Shown: one piece after another, positions 44,611 through 54,539 of the stretch
Layout: every line of letters starts with the position of its first letter
Numbering within the stretch: the first letter of the stretch is position 1
From: Salvia splendens
Lineage: Eukaryota > Streptophyta > Magnoliopsida > Lamiales > Lamiaceae
Assembly (NCBI RefSeq): GCF_004379255.2
Contig: NC_056032.1
Coordinates: 28,245,322 to 28,309,321 of the forward strand
Length of the DNA: 64,000 nt
Direction: 5' to 3'
Made by a program: the position numbers and the translations under genes
Notes under the pieces: generated by a model
The model's input: only the letters and a program-made list of their open reading frames with translations
Databases searched by the model: none
What the model was told of the DNA's origin: nothing

Positions 44611-44932
44611 ACAAAATGACGAATTTCAGAAGCAGAATACCATTCTGCGCGAAAGAAGAGAGAAAGGGGCAGCGGCAATTTTCTTCCGATTTCCGGCGAT
44701 TTCTTCCATTTTCCGGCGATTTCTTCTATTTTGTGGTTATATTTCGGTAAGTTTATCTCTTATTATTAATTAATGCATAATATTGTTAGATTATGTTGGT
44801 TTTCCCTGATTTACTAAAGTAGGGTTTATAGGAAAAAATTGTCCCTAATTTTTGTATTTGTTATATTTTCGTATGCAGAAATCATGCAAATATTTATGAG
44901 TTTGTATTGGGGTAATAGTTCAACTTCCACAG

Positions 44933-47295
44933 TTGGGTATTTGTTATGATCCACCTCGGGCGAGAGGCTCCATTATATTGAATTCGCGCATTTCGTATTC
45001 TGAATTAGTTGCAATGATATGTGGTGCGATGAGAATAGATATGAATCAGCACGTCATTCAAATATCATGGAGACATTGTCTAGTCTTTACATCCAGTATG
45101 ATTTATATATGTACTGATATTTACAATAGATCCAGTATGATTTATATATGTACTGATATTTACACTGATCAAAGTGTAAAGTGTATGTTCAACGAGGCTC
45201 AAAATTCTACTTGTTGTATTGAATTGTTTGTTGAATATTCACCTGTGAGAAGTTCAGAAATCACACCCGTTGTTGATTATGGCGCTGTTAATGTTGGTGT
45301 TGGAATGAATGATGAGTTAGCTGTTGCAGATCCTGTGATGATAATACTCACATTGTACGAGATAATGATGAACCATTGTTGCCAACAACATCTGAGGCAG
45401 ATGCCAGTCTAAGTGACGATTCTCCTGGTGATGCTTCTGATGATGAGATAGTAGTATGTAAATCCGTTGTGCAAGGTGAACAACCACTTCCAAAATACAT
45501 TCCCAGGGGGATAAAATTCTTTCGCGGATTACCAAGTGGTCCTTCTGAGGTACCTAATGAAGTTGGCAATGAACACAACAACATGTACTGGGATGAGCGA
45601 CATCCATATCGGATTGCTATGGGAACAAAATTTGATTTCAAGCTGCATGTGAACACGGTTATGACTATGTAGAGTTTGTGGCGTCAAAGACAGTTTAAGG
45701 TCATCGAGAGCAAACTAAGAAGGTGGCATGCCGTATGCAAATTTCCAGCAGGAACGACAGAAGATGGGGTAGCTATTATCAGCAAGACCGACGCTGAAAA
45801 AGTGAATGAATGTTCGTGGGAAGTTTCTGTTACACAAAGAGCCCATGATGATATGTGGGAAATTAGGAAGTGGATGAAACGACATACTTGTGAAGGACAT
45901 CGTGTGAATAGAAGACATGCTAACTTTTCATCATCAATGATTGCTCTGTGTATTCGACATCAACTGCAAGAAGATGTTGCTTTCAAGGCCTCGAACATAA
46001 AAACCTATATTCATGAAAGATTCAATGTGGTAATCAGCTACAAGAAGGCATGGTATGCGCGGAGAAAGGCTTTAGAGATTGTCTTTGGTGGAGTGGAGGA
46101 ATCAATCAGACAGTTACCAAGCTACATGCTTGAACTGCAGTCACAGAGTCCAGGCACAATTGTTGAGTTGAAGCACAACGAGCTGTTGTGTCACGGACGT
46201 AAAAAGGTGTTCAGTTATGTTTTCTGGGCATTTGGGGCTGCTATACATGCTTTTCAGCTGGCCCAACCGGTTTTAACAATTGACGGGACTCACCTCCGAG
46301 GAAGATTTAAAGGTAAATTGCTTGTTACTTGTGGTTTTGATGTTAACAAGAAATGCTTGCCTATTGCATATGCTGTTTTTGATGAGGAAACTGGCGACAG
46401 TTGGACATGGTTCTTGAATCATGTAAGAATTCATGTGGTGAAATACCAGAGGGAGGTGTGCATCATATCAGATAGGCGTAAAGGAATCTTCAAGGCTATG
46501 GATTCTGATGAATGGAAAAAGGAGCCGAAATGTGACCACAAATTTTGTTTGATCCATGTGAGGAAAAATATCTTAAAGAAGTGCAAGGGTCCTATTGTGA
46601 AAAGCATGGTGTGGGCATTGGGTGCTACAACTCAAGAGCGTAAATATAAGAGAAGGTTGCGTGCACTATAGGAGGAAAGCCTTGAAGCAATACGACAGCT
46701 CAATATGGCCAAAAAAGAAAGTTGGTCTCTTTGTTACGATGATGGACTTAGATCGGGGGTGACCTCAACAAACATGTCGGAGTGTTACAACAAGGTTTTG
46801 AGGGGTGTAAGAGAGTTGTCAATTATAGCTTTGAATGATCTCACATTTTGGAGAATAGTGAAATGGTGGTCACAAAAGAAAACAAAAATACAACACATCG
46901 AAGGTCGGTTAACACCATGGGCGAGGGAAAAACTTGCTGAGAATGATGCCAAGGGGCAAAAACATCACATTTCTGTACTTAACCGAGGATTAGGACATTA
47001 CCAAATTCGAAGTCGGGCACGGCTAGAAGATGGGAAGCCAAAGGGCAACAATGTACAAAAGGTGGAGTTTGATGATTCTAAGTGCACTGTGGGAAGTGGC
47101 AGATGTGGAGAGTACCTTGTTCACATGCTTGTGCGGTTGCTAGAGATAGAGGTATCGCTATGTTTGAGCTCATATCTACACAATACCACAAATCTACATG
47201 GGAAGCACAGTATTCTGGTGGTCATCCATGGGATGCATCAAGACACGAAGATTATTGGGCTAAACGCGGATGGAAATTGTGTATCACCCCTGAGC
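44933..47295 (+). pseudogene. mudrA-type MULE transposase, 5' part, several breaks
   Basis: The N-terminal part has a PB1-like start (RGSIILNSRISYSELVAMIC). A frame change near 45370 leads to the acidic linker (TTSEADASLSDDSPGDASDD). After TAG at about 45670 comes the zinc-binding/MuDR N-domain (WEVSVTQRAHDDMWEIRKWM). The catalytic core has VLTIDGTHLRGRFKGKLLVT, then VCIISDRRKGIFKAM and HKFCLIHVRKNILKK. A second TAG is at 46669-46671. A one-base deletion near 47086 precedes the SWIM finger (CGKWQMWRVPCSHACAVARD). The coding text ends at the 47296-47300 target duplication of an LTR element and resumes after it. Confidence 0.8.
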
Positions 47296-47300
47296 AGTTG

Positions 47301-47604
47301 TGATACGTGCATATCCACATGAGATCCCCATATCTTTATTAATTAGTTTGATTTATCGTATCTTTAGGATATCTATTTCTTGCTCGTTAAGTTAGTATTA
47401 GTATTATATATAGGACTATTGTTCTTCTCTCTATTCAATCAATGAAGAAATAACATATTACTTTCCTCATCTTTATTGTTCTTTACTTTCCGCATAAACC
47501 CTAGTTGGAGCTGATCTCGGGGAGAGCTCGAGACGTCCGTTTTATCATTCCATTTATCGCAACAATCATCGACAGAATCTAGTTAAGGGAGAGAGCCCTT
47601 AACA
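47301..47604 (+). repeat. 5' LTR of R1
   Basis: 304 bp, TG...CA ends. A weak TATA-like TATATATAGG is at 47405-47414 and a polyadenylation-like AATGAAGAAA at 47441. Confidence 0.95.
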
Positions 47605-47628
47605 ATTGGTGCTTTCATTGTTGAACTC

Positions 47629-49353
47629 ATGTCGGATTTTCAATTGATCATAGGTCGCACGGAGCCCTTGTGTTCCCTCCCGGCGATTACTGATCCGGTG
47701 TGGTCGCCGGCTGTGGATTCGACCTCTGTCGACCCGATCAGAGTCATGTTCGAGCATATGTTGGCGGGTATGGCGCGCTTGGAGACTCGCATGGACGAGT
47801 ATGATCGCCGACTGCCCGCGTGTCACACGCCTAGACCGGAGCCGAAGCCGCTGGACGATCGCCCACGATCGCACCCTCTGGACGCAGCCGCGTTCGCTCA
47901 GCCGCTCTCCGCGGTGTCCATCACCGTACCGCAGCAGTCGTCGAGCGGAGCATGTACGAGCCGCCCTGACGGGTTTCATCCAAACCCTAATTATGCATCA
48001 GACGATCCTCAGCCTAGGTTCGGAAATCAGCTATCATCGTGGGACCTCCCACCCTCCTCGCGACCTCAGCCCACATCCTGGGATCTGCCGCCTGCCTCGC
48101 GTCAGCAACACACTTCACAATGGGGCCAGCCCCCCTCGTCACATAACCCCACGGCGTTGGAACCATGGGGCAACCGATTCCCCGACCTTCGTGTTCCCAC
48201 CGGACATCCGTCATGGGAGCCCGCGGGTCATCGACATCAGGCTTCTCTTCCGGCCGTGGAATACCATTCATGGGTCCACCAGCAGTCGCCACTGCTGCCC
48301 GTGCTCGACCAACCGTCACCACCGTTCACTGCGGTATCCGTCGCAACTGCCCCATTCATGGACATCAACGAAGGGTTTCGGCCAAATCCTCGCGGTGCGT
48401 CGGGGTCGCGTCGCACTGGACCAGCCGAGCGCCTGATCCAACAGGAGCTTCAATCGACGTGGGATCTTCCCCCAGCGTCGCGTCCACACTCGGCATGGGA
48501 TAATTGGGGGAGTCGTTTAAGCGAGCCCCACATTTACAGCGGCGGGTCGTCGTGGGATCCCCCGGGGCAGCGGCAGCCGGCGCGCATGGATGAATACGAT
48601 CGGCGTCCATCGTCGTCGCGACTGCCGAATCTGCCGGAGCCTGACCCTCCCTATACTCTCGCGAACCACCGACCGATGGATGTCAACGTGCCTCACATCC
48701 CTCCGTTCTCGGCGATTAGCTATGCTACGCCGTCCTACATTGATCCCTATAGTCAACCGCAGTACTACACCGATCCCTACACTGATCCCTATTATGAGAA
48801 TAATATTGGTGTTAGCCCAGCGGTGGTCCATAATGTTGTAGTTCATGTTCCTAAAGAGCCCGCTCTCATCCAAGTTCAGGAGAATATTGTTTCGGAGCGG
48901 AGCACGTCATCTGCAGAAGAAGTTGTTTCTGGAGAACTGTACAACCTCCCAGAGAATGGGGACTTGCCAGCAATTCAAGACGAAAATGTTCATGTGTCGA
49001 AGAATGTCGTTGAGGCTCGGGATGAGGTAGAGCCGGTGATTGAAAACCCCACCATAATTGACGAAGCACCAAAGAAGTCGTATGCTCCTATTGCAATGCA
49101 TCTCAAGGTAACGACTGCAACTTTATCGAGGTTTCCAGCTTCGGTTTTTGTGCCATTCCTCGAAGGGAAGAAGGTTTTTGTGCCATTCATCGATATGTCA
49201 TCCACGGCACGCATCGAGCCTCACTCGGTGAATGTTTATGGGAATATTGAAGGAAGTCGTTCAATTATTCGGTGGGCATTTGATCCAGGGGGAGTTATCT
49301 CGCCAAAGCTGTTGTTTCGGACTCTCTTCGTTGTGTCGTGGTTCCCACCTTGA
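47629..49353 (+). CDS. Proline-rich ORF of the non-autonomous LTR element R1 (574 aa)
   Basis: The ATG at 47629 lies 24 bp after the 5' LTR. The first 65 residues include MFEHMLAGMARLETRMDEYD then RRL, a short coiled coil shared with the R2 ORF (LLEACKRMESRLDEIYRRIE). The middle is rich in Pro, Ser and His. It carries repeated motifs SWDLPPSSR, SWDLPPASR, STWDLPPASR and SSWDPPGQR, and a second RMDEYDRR near residue 325. The last third is acidic and ends with FDPGGVISPK before TGA. No gag zinc knuckle and no pol domain are seen. The long open frame and the shared coiled coil in R2 argue that the protein was under selection, perhaps as a structural (gag-like) protein; that is inference. Confidence 0.65.
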   Translation: MSDFQLIIGRTEPLCSLPAITDPVWSPAVDSTSVDPIRVMFEHMLAGMARLETRMDEYDRRLPACHTPRPEPKPLDDRPRSHPLDAAAFAQPLSAVSITVPQQSSSGACTSRPDGFHPNPNYASDDPQPRFGNQLSSWDLPPSSRPQPTSWDLPPASRQQHTSQWGQPPSSHNPTALEPWGNRFPDLRVPTGHPSWEPAGHRHQASLPAVEYHSWVHQQSPLLPVLDQPSPPFTAVSVATAPFMDINEGFRPNPRGASGSRRTGPAERLIQQELQSTWDLPPASRPHSAWDNWGSRLSEPHIYSGGSSWDPPGQRQPARMDEYDRRPSSSRLPNLPEPDPPYTLANHRPMDVNVPHIPPFSAISYATPSYIDPYSQPQYYTDPYTDPYYENNIGVSPAVVHNVVVHVPKEPALIQVQENIVSERSTSSAEEVVSGELYNLPENGDLPAIQDENVHVSKNVVEARDEVEPVIENPTIIDEAPKKSYAPIAMHLKVTTATLSRFPASVFVPFLEGKKVFVPFIDMSSTARIEPHSVNVYGNIEGSRSIIRWAFDPGGVISPKLLFRTLFVVSWFPP

Positions 49354-49383
49354 GGACAAGGTGGATTTTAACCGCGGGGGAGT

Positions 49384-49687
49384 TGATACGTGCATATCCA
49401 CATGAGATCCCCATATCTTTATTAATTAGTTTGATTTATCGTATCTTTAGGATATCTATTTCTTGCTCGTTAAGTTAGTATTAGTATTATATATAGGACT
49501 ATTGTTCTTCTCTCTATTCAATCAATGAAGAAATAACATATTATTTTCCTCATCTTTATTGTTCTTTACTTTCCGCATAAACCCTAGTTGGAGCTGATCT
49601 CGGGGAGAGCTCGAGACGTCCGTTTTATCATTCCGTTTATCGCAACAATCATCGACAGAATCTAGTTAAGGGAGAGAGCCCTTAACA
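49384..49687 (+). repeat. 3' LTR of R1
   Basis: 304 bp, two transitions from the 5' LTR, followed by the AGTTG duplication. Confidence 0.95.
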
Positions 49688-49692
49688 AGTTG

Positions 49693-49911
49693 CTTCCTCG
49701 AAGGCATGGCCGTGGTAGAACAAAGAGGATACCTAATCAAATGGATGTCCGAGAGGAAGATGAACCGAAAGCTCCCCGCCATTGCAAGAATTGTGACAAG
49801 AGGGACACGACCGAAGAAATTGCTCAGTCGGTTGTGTTATGTAGTTTCATGGTAGATATTTGCTATGTTTTTTTTATATTTGTGTTAAATGTTGTTGGCA
49901 TTTGGGATTGA
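49693..49911 (+). pseudogene. mudrA-type transposase, 3' end after R1
   Basis: Immediately after the target duplication the frame reads LLPRRHGRGRTKRIPNQMDV, then PKAPRHCKNCDKRDTTEEIA. MUDRA proteins end with an R-G-P-G-R-P-K-x-R tail and a CxxCxxxGHxxxxC knuckle; here the knuckle is decayed (His and last Cys not in place). It is separated from its 5' part only by R1. Confidence 0.6.
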
Positions 49912-50083
49912 CTTTGCAATTTCTATTCTTGATGTGCTTTTGGTCTTGTTGCAGCTAAGGTCTAGTCGAAACTTCTGCAGCGACGTCATTTTGCTATGTG
50001 TATAATCCTTGGAATAGCAGCCTATCTATACAAGTAAGTTCGTATAAGCCTTTTCATTTATGTTCTTTTGTTTGGGATGAGTT

Positions 50084-50384
50084 TGATAAGGGAAATTCCC
50101 TTATCAAGATGCCGGAGACGATAAAAGAGAAGTCCCGGGAGGCGGAATCCCGTCGACAACTCAAGCTTAAACAAAGTGCGTAAAATAAAACAGAAAGAAA
50201 CGTAAATTCATAAATTCATTCGTTCGTTCTTTGAAAGGAATAACAATGACACCTATTTATAATACTAAATACCCTAACTTAAGGAAAAGAAAATATCCTT
50301 AACATATATGGAAAAGATATGACAAATCACTAATTAACTAATTAATAAAGATATGGAGATTTTCATATAGATATGCACGTATCA
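50084..50384 (-). repeat. 3' LTR of R2
   Basis: About 301 bp; plus-strand ends TGATAAGGGA and GCACGTATCA. TGATAAGGG and CCCTTATCA at its first 25 bp form a short hairpin. Confidence 0.9.
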
Positions 50385-50403
50385 ACTCCCCCGCGGTTAA
50401 AAT

Positions 50404-51495
50404 CTACCTTGTCCTCAAGGTGGGAACCATGAAGCAACGATGAGCGTCGAGGAATCCTCTTGGGTCAAATATACAAGACTGACCAGTCCAATTATATACT
50501 TCATTTGGCTTCATAAAAAGCCACCGTGACAGTGGCAACATGGTCCCCAAATGAGAACCATTCGCATGAAACACAAGAGAGTCTTCATCTACCCTTTCCA
50601 TGACCTCAAGCATTGTATAGATAGGTTTCACAATAATATCAACATCAAGCAATGCATCGGTCCTTTTCTCCTCTACTGGTACTTGAGGAGCGTCTACTCC
50701 AGATTCCATTGGATGATCACCAGAATCCATGGGCTGGTCACCACCATCATTGGTTTTATTGTCCTCAAGCATCACCATATCAAAATTCAGAGGGCAAGTG
50801 ACAGCAACTTCATCAGGAATGAACTCATTCATTGATTCCAAACTGCCATAAACTGCATCGTTTTCGATGCGGCGGTAGATTTCATCAAGGCGAGACTCCA
50901 TCCTTTTGCACGCCTCCAATAATTGATCAAGCATCGCTTCAACTGGGTTTGGCGCTGTGGTGGCTAGACGAGGTGGCTGCGGCGCGGGCTGATTCCATCC
51001 TGAGTTATGGTTGGGGGGCAGTGGCTGATCGTATGTCGAGACCTCGTGGAAGGGGCATTGTCCCGGTATCTCCCAGTAGGCAGGTGGGTCCCAGCAACTA
51101 GGACGACGTCCGGGCGGTGGTGGCGAGTACATATCTGGCTCATAGGATGGCGGTTGTTGATATGTGGCGGTCTGGCGCATCCATGGTGGGTCCCAGCTAG
51201 TGGGCTGTCGGGCGTGGTAGGGGTGACGCTGTTGGTGCCCGTCCGACTGGTATGGTAGCGGTTGTAGGTGGCATCGCCAATCGGATGATTGATGATCTAA
51301 TAGCGGCTGCTCCTCGGACAACGGAAACGGACTTGGGGATTGATATACGGGCTGCCATGGGTGGTACGGGTACCCGGTTGTTGTATATCGCGGCTGTTCA
51401 AAGGTCCCCGTTGGATACATAGATGGAGAGTGAAAATGGTGACTTCCGTCGTGGAGATCTCCTTCGTCAAGATGCGTCGATTGTGGAGGATGAGC
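50404..51495 (-). CDS. Proline-rich ORF of R2
   Basis: The frame is open from inside the 5' LTR (51615) to TAG at 50404. The natural start is uncertain, and a Met at about 51424 (MYPTGTFEQPRYTTTGYPYH) is one option. The middle contains TSWDPPWMRQ, SCWDPPAYWEIPG and many Tyr/Pro/Gln residues. The coiled coil LLEACKRMESRLDEIYRRIE aligns with that of R1. The end has WTGQSCIFDPRGFLDAHRCF, aligning loosely with FDPGG of R1. No pol domains. The R1 and R2 ORFs differ in length and in most of the Pro-rich part but keep the coiled coil, the WDPP motifs and the FDP motif. Confidence 0.55.
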   Translation of the reverse strand, partial: AHPPQSTHLDEGDLHDGSHHFHSPSMYPTGTFEQPRYTTTGYPYHPWQPVYQSPSPFPLSEEQPLLDHQSSDWRCHLQPLPYQSDGHQQRHPYHARQPTSWDPPWMRQTATYQQPPSYEPDMYSPPPPGRRPSCWDPPAYWEIPGQCPFHEVSTYDQPLPPNHNSGWNQPAPQPPRLATTAPNPVEAMLDQLLEACKRMESRLDEIYRRIENDAVYGSLESMNEFIPDEVAVTCPLNFDMVMLEDNKTNDGGDQPMDSGDHPMESGVDAPQVPVEEKRTDALLDVDIIVKPIYTMLEVMERVDEDSLVFHANGSHLGTMLPLSRWLFMKPNEVYNWTGQSCIFDPRGFLDAHRCFMVPTLRTR

Positions 51496-51515
51496 ACGAA
51501 ATGAAAGCACCAATT

Positions 51516-51820
51516 TGATAAGGGTAATTCCCTTATCAAGATGCCAGAGACGATAAAAGAGATAAAAGAGAAGTCCCGGGAGGCGGAATCCCGTCGACAA
51601 CTCAAGCTTAAACAAAGTGCGTAAAATAAAACAGAAAGAAACGTAAATTCATAAATTCATTCATTCGTTCTTTGAAAGGAATATCAATGACACATATTTA
51701 TAATACTAAATACCCTAACTTAAGGAACAAGAAAATATCCTAAACATATATGGAAAAGATATGACAAATCACTAATTAACTAATTAATAAAGATATAGGG
51801 ATTTTCATATAGATATGCAC
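51516..51820 (-). repeat. 5' LTR of R2, missing its terminal TGATAC
   Basis: About 305 bp. Its outer end is GCAC followed directly by the GAGTT duplication, where the other LTR has GCACGTATCA. It contains an extra GATAAAAGA copy at about 51552-51571. Confidence 0.85.
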
Positions 51821-51825
51821 GAGTT

Positions 51826-52585
51826 TTCTGTTGTTATTGTTGTTGATGAGTTGGTCCAACAGCTTGTGATACAGGAAGAGATAAAATCATAGTAGCAAGC
51901 ACTTCGGCTTTACAAGAAACTATTTGCTGCTTTGAAAAGTTGTTTAGTGTGTAGAACTCAAATGACCAAAAACATGGAAGTTGCAAAGCTGTATAAGACT
52001 TGTGAAAGTTGCAATATGTGTACTATTTACAAAGTGGATATGCTATCTTTATTAATTTAGTCTAGTATAAACAATTAGTGAGTTTTGCTCTACATAATTA
52101 TTTTCATTCTTGTATGATCAAAAGTTGCAATCGTTCATATGCTATCTTCGACATGCTGTGGAATTAAGGCCCTCATGATTTTGTTGTTTTATATATATGT
52201 TGTTGGCAAAAAAATATATAATTATTCTCTCACTAAGAAATCTGTTTCAATTAATTTGTCTCTCGTGACTGTTTTCATGTACAGTCACTAATTAAATGAT
52301 TATGATTGGATTCGCACAAAAAAATATTTACAAACAGTAGCTCTGTTACAAACAGTAAATCTATTAAAAATATAAATTCCAAAACTGCAAGTATAATACT
52401 TCTGGAATTAATAAAAAGGTGCAAAAGACAAAGTTTTTTGGAGACGAATCCCAGAAAAACAGGGTCAAAAGAAACGTATGAAAATAGGAGAAAATATTCT
52501 GTGGTCATGACATACCAAGGTGGAAATGTGATTTGGTATGTCCTATCAATACATCATTGACAAGTGAAAATAAATAGAGTTACAC
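51826..52585. other. No gene supported
   Basis: This would be the 3' flank of the MULE after R2. No ACGCATGA palindromes or inverted end were seen, so the right MULE terminus may be lost or diverged. Two overlapping 77-84 codon frames at 52275-52560 have no motif. Confidence 0.45.
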
Positions 52586-52589
52586 TTCC

Positions 52590-52855
52590 AACTAGAGGGT
52601 TGCGTTAGTGTGCTAACTAATTTACAGTAATAATTAATAACTTTCAATTTTGGATATTAAAATTATCAACATAAAGACATAATTATATCAATACAACATG
52701 TAGTTTAAATATCAACACAAAGACATAAGTTTATCAACACAAGAATATTGATAAATTTATGTCTTTCTGTTGATACTTTTAAAATACAAACTTGATATTA
52801 GTTATTAGTTATTACTATAAATTAGTTAGTATTTGATCACCCACCTCCAACTAGA
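52590..52855. mobile_element. Small MITE with inverted TAACTAATTTA ends
   Basis: Left AGTGTGCTAACTAATTTACA and right TAAATTAGTTAGTATTTGAT are inverted. The inside has repeated ATCAACACAAAGACATAA and its inverse TTATGTCTTTCTGTTGAT. It resembles family E (35700 and 61990) in its TATCAACA-rich interior. Confidence 0.45.
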
Positions 52856-53759
52856 TATATTAATTATAGAAACATAATTATTTTTTCTTAAAAGAGGCAT
52901 TATAGTTAAATACGGAAACTATACCAAAATATTGGTATATGCATACACGTGAATAACAGCTAAAGTGATCATATTATGTTACACATTTCAAATTTAATGG
53001 GGTTGCTTTCTTTCTTAATACAATATAATATAATCAACATGAACACGAACAAAAAAAATATGATCATAACTTATTTTGTTTAAATTTAAATTTATTTACT
53101 AGTATATGAATAATTATATAGTGTAATTCTTATTTTATTTTATAATTGCACATTCATCATATGCATGATAATATATTATGTTAAGGGTATATATATATAT
53201 ACACGTGAACAATAAAAAAATGATCATACTGTGTTACAAATTTCAAATTTGATGAGGTTGTTTTTTTTTCTTATAATATAATATACATGAACAAAAAAAT
53301 GATCATAACTTGGATTTTGTTAAATTTAAATTAAATTTTCTATGTGAATGATTACATAGCGCAATTCTGATTTTATTTTATAGTTACACATTAATCATAT
53401 GTTATTATATATTATGTTATAATATAACTGTAGATATTAATAATAAATTTATATAATTAAACTGAAATTATATAATAAAATAAGAATTACACCATATAAT
53501 CAACCGTGGTAGATTATTTTTAAAAAATTTGGCAAGAATTCATCTTAAAATATGTTACCATAAACCTGTTAATCATGTAACAAAACATCAATATATAATG
53601 AAAAACAAGTTCAAAAAAATCAATACAAAGTTTAAAAAAAAAGACACAAGTTCACAAAAGATACATAACATTACATTCTTTCAAAATGAGCTACTTATAC
53701 GACGATGGGGTGTATTTCGACGGTTCAATCCCCTTATTCTTTCTGGTTGAAAATCTCTT
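52856..53759. other. AT-rich DNA with a local duplication
   Basis: Two similar stretches (52960-53160 and 53210-53440) share GATCATA, TGTTACA.ATTTCAAATTT, AACATAATATAT and a run around TGAACAAAAAAATGATCATA. They look like an old tandem duplication of about 250 bp. No gene. Confidence 0.4.
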
Positions 53760-53769
53760 CATCACTTTG

Positions 53770-54440
53770 CTCATGTACTTCCCAACCCCGGTGCGTGATG
53801 AACCCTCCGCAACTGGTCGAGGTTGGACATGGGTATTCTGAACAACCTCTTCTTCCTCATTTTCCTCTTCTCTTTCATCATTTTCTTCTTCTCTTTAATT
53901 TTCTTCTTCTCCTTCATCATCATCTTCTTCTTCAACTCATACAGGAGCCACAAACTGATAATTTTGGAAGTATGAATCGACTGATGCTCGGGCTCCACTC
54001 CATTATGGCTCATTTTGGCTTTGTGAATAGGGGCGATGACTCCAATCAGGCTCAGGTTGGCTTGGGGAATAGAGGGGACGACCCCACTGTGATTGAGACT
54101 CCTGGCTTGGATAGAAAGACCACTGAGGTGGGTCATACTCTGGATTCATAGGCTCTGGTTGCACATAATCAGGATGCGGCTGCGACATCCTTATCTGTTT
54201 AGTGAAACCGTGTCCACCAGTTCGAACACCCCTCACTCCATGACATCGATGTGGTGGAATGTCTTGTGGTTCATCAGGCCTGAGCACATCTTGGTGTTGG
54301 GAAGTCGGGTACTCCATGACATCGGCGTAATTCGTAGACTGAAGGACATGCCTAGGGATTTCTCGAACTCGTCGCATTCTTGGGTCCATTTCTTGTTCAG
54401 TAGTCATATGCCAAATCTCCTGATAACCCTCAACCTAGAT
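53770..54440 (-). pseudogene. Degenerate gene, Gln/Ser/Pro-rich then acidic, unidentified
   Basis: The minus-strand frame from about 54440 reads YQEIWHMTTEQEMDPRMRRV, then REIPRHVLQSTNYADV, then a Gln/Pro/Ser stretch (YPSQESQSQWGRPLYSPSQ). After TAA at about 54003 the same frame continues WSGARASVDSYFQNYQFVAP, then an acidic run broken by TGA and TAA. It ends with VGKYMSKVMKRFSTRKNKGI. The three in-frame stops show decay. The layout (conserved head, low-complexity tail, basic end) recalls transposon-encoded plant proteins, but I cannot name it. Confidence 0.4.
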
Positions 54441-54539
54441 AAAAAAAATCATACAAATATCAATACAAAACAATCTATAACACATGAAAGCATATAGTTT
54501 TATACATGATTAATTAGGGGCATGCATTCTAATTAAAGT

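Larger units (their letters stand above)
47301..49687 (+). mobile_element. Non-autonomous LTR retrotransposon, copy R1
   Basis: The 5' LTR (47301-47604) and 3' LTR (49384-49687) are 304 bp each, start TGATACGTGC and end CTTAACA. They differ at only two sites (47461 C versus 49544 T; 47552 A versus 49635 G). A perfect 5-bp duplication AGTTG lies at 47296-47300 and 49688-49692. A primer-binding-like ATTGGTGCTTTCATTG directly follows the 5' LTR. The purine tract GCGGGGGAGT precedes the 3' LTR. The internal 1.78 kb carries one ORF and no protease, reverse transcriptase or integrase, so an autonomous partner is needed. Low LTR divergence means a recent insertion. Confidence 0.95.
50084..51820 (-). 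mobile_element. Non-autonomous LTR retrotransposon, copy R2 (same family as R1)
   Basis: Minus orientation. LTRs are at 50084-50384 and 51516-51820. The same primer-binding-like ATTGGTGCTTTCAT adjoins the 5' LTR (read reversed at about 51514) and the same GCGGGGGAGT adjoins the 3' LTR (50385-50394). The sequence just before that tract (CCCACCTTGAGGACAAGGT) is also shared. GAGTT at 50079-50083 and 51821-51825 is the target duplication. The 5' LTR starts GTGCATATC and lacks the TGATAC present in the 3' LTR and in R1. The LTRs also differ by a small indel near 51560. R2 is only 1.74 kb. Confidence 0.9.

Noticed and set aside
47599..48873. Long antisense frames opposite the R1 ORF
   Set aside because: They are shadows of the GC-rich plus-strand ORF. 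The plus ORF has the start next to the LTR, motif repeats and homology to R2.
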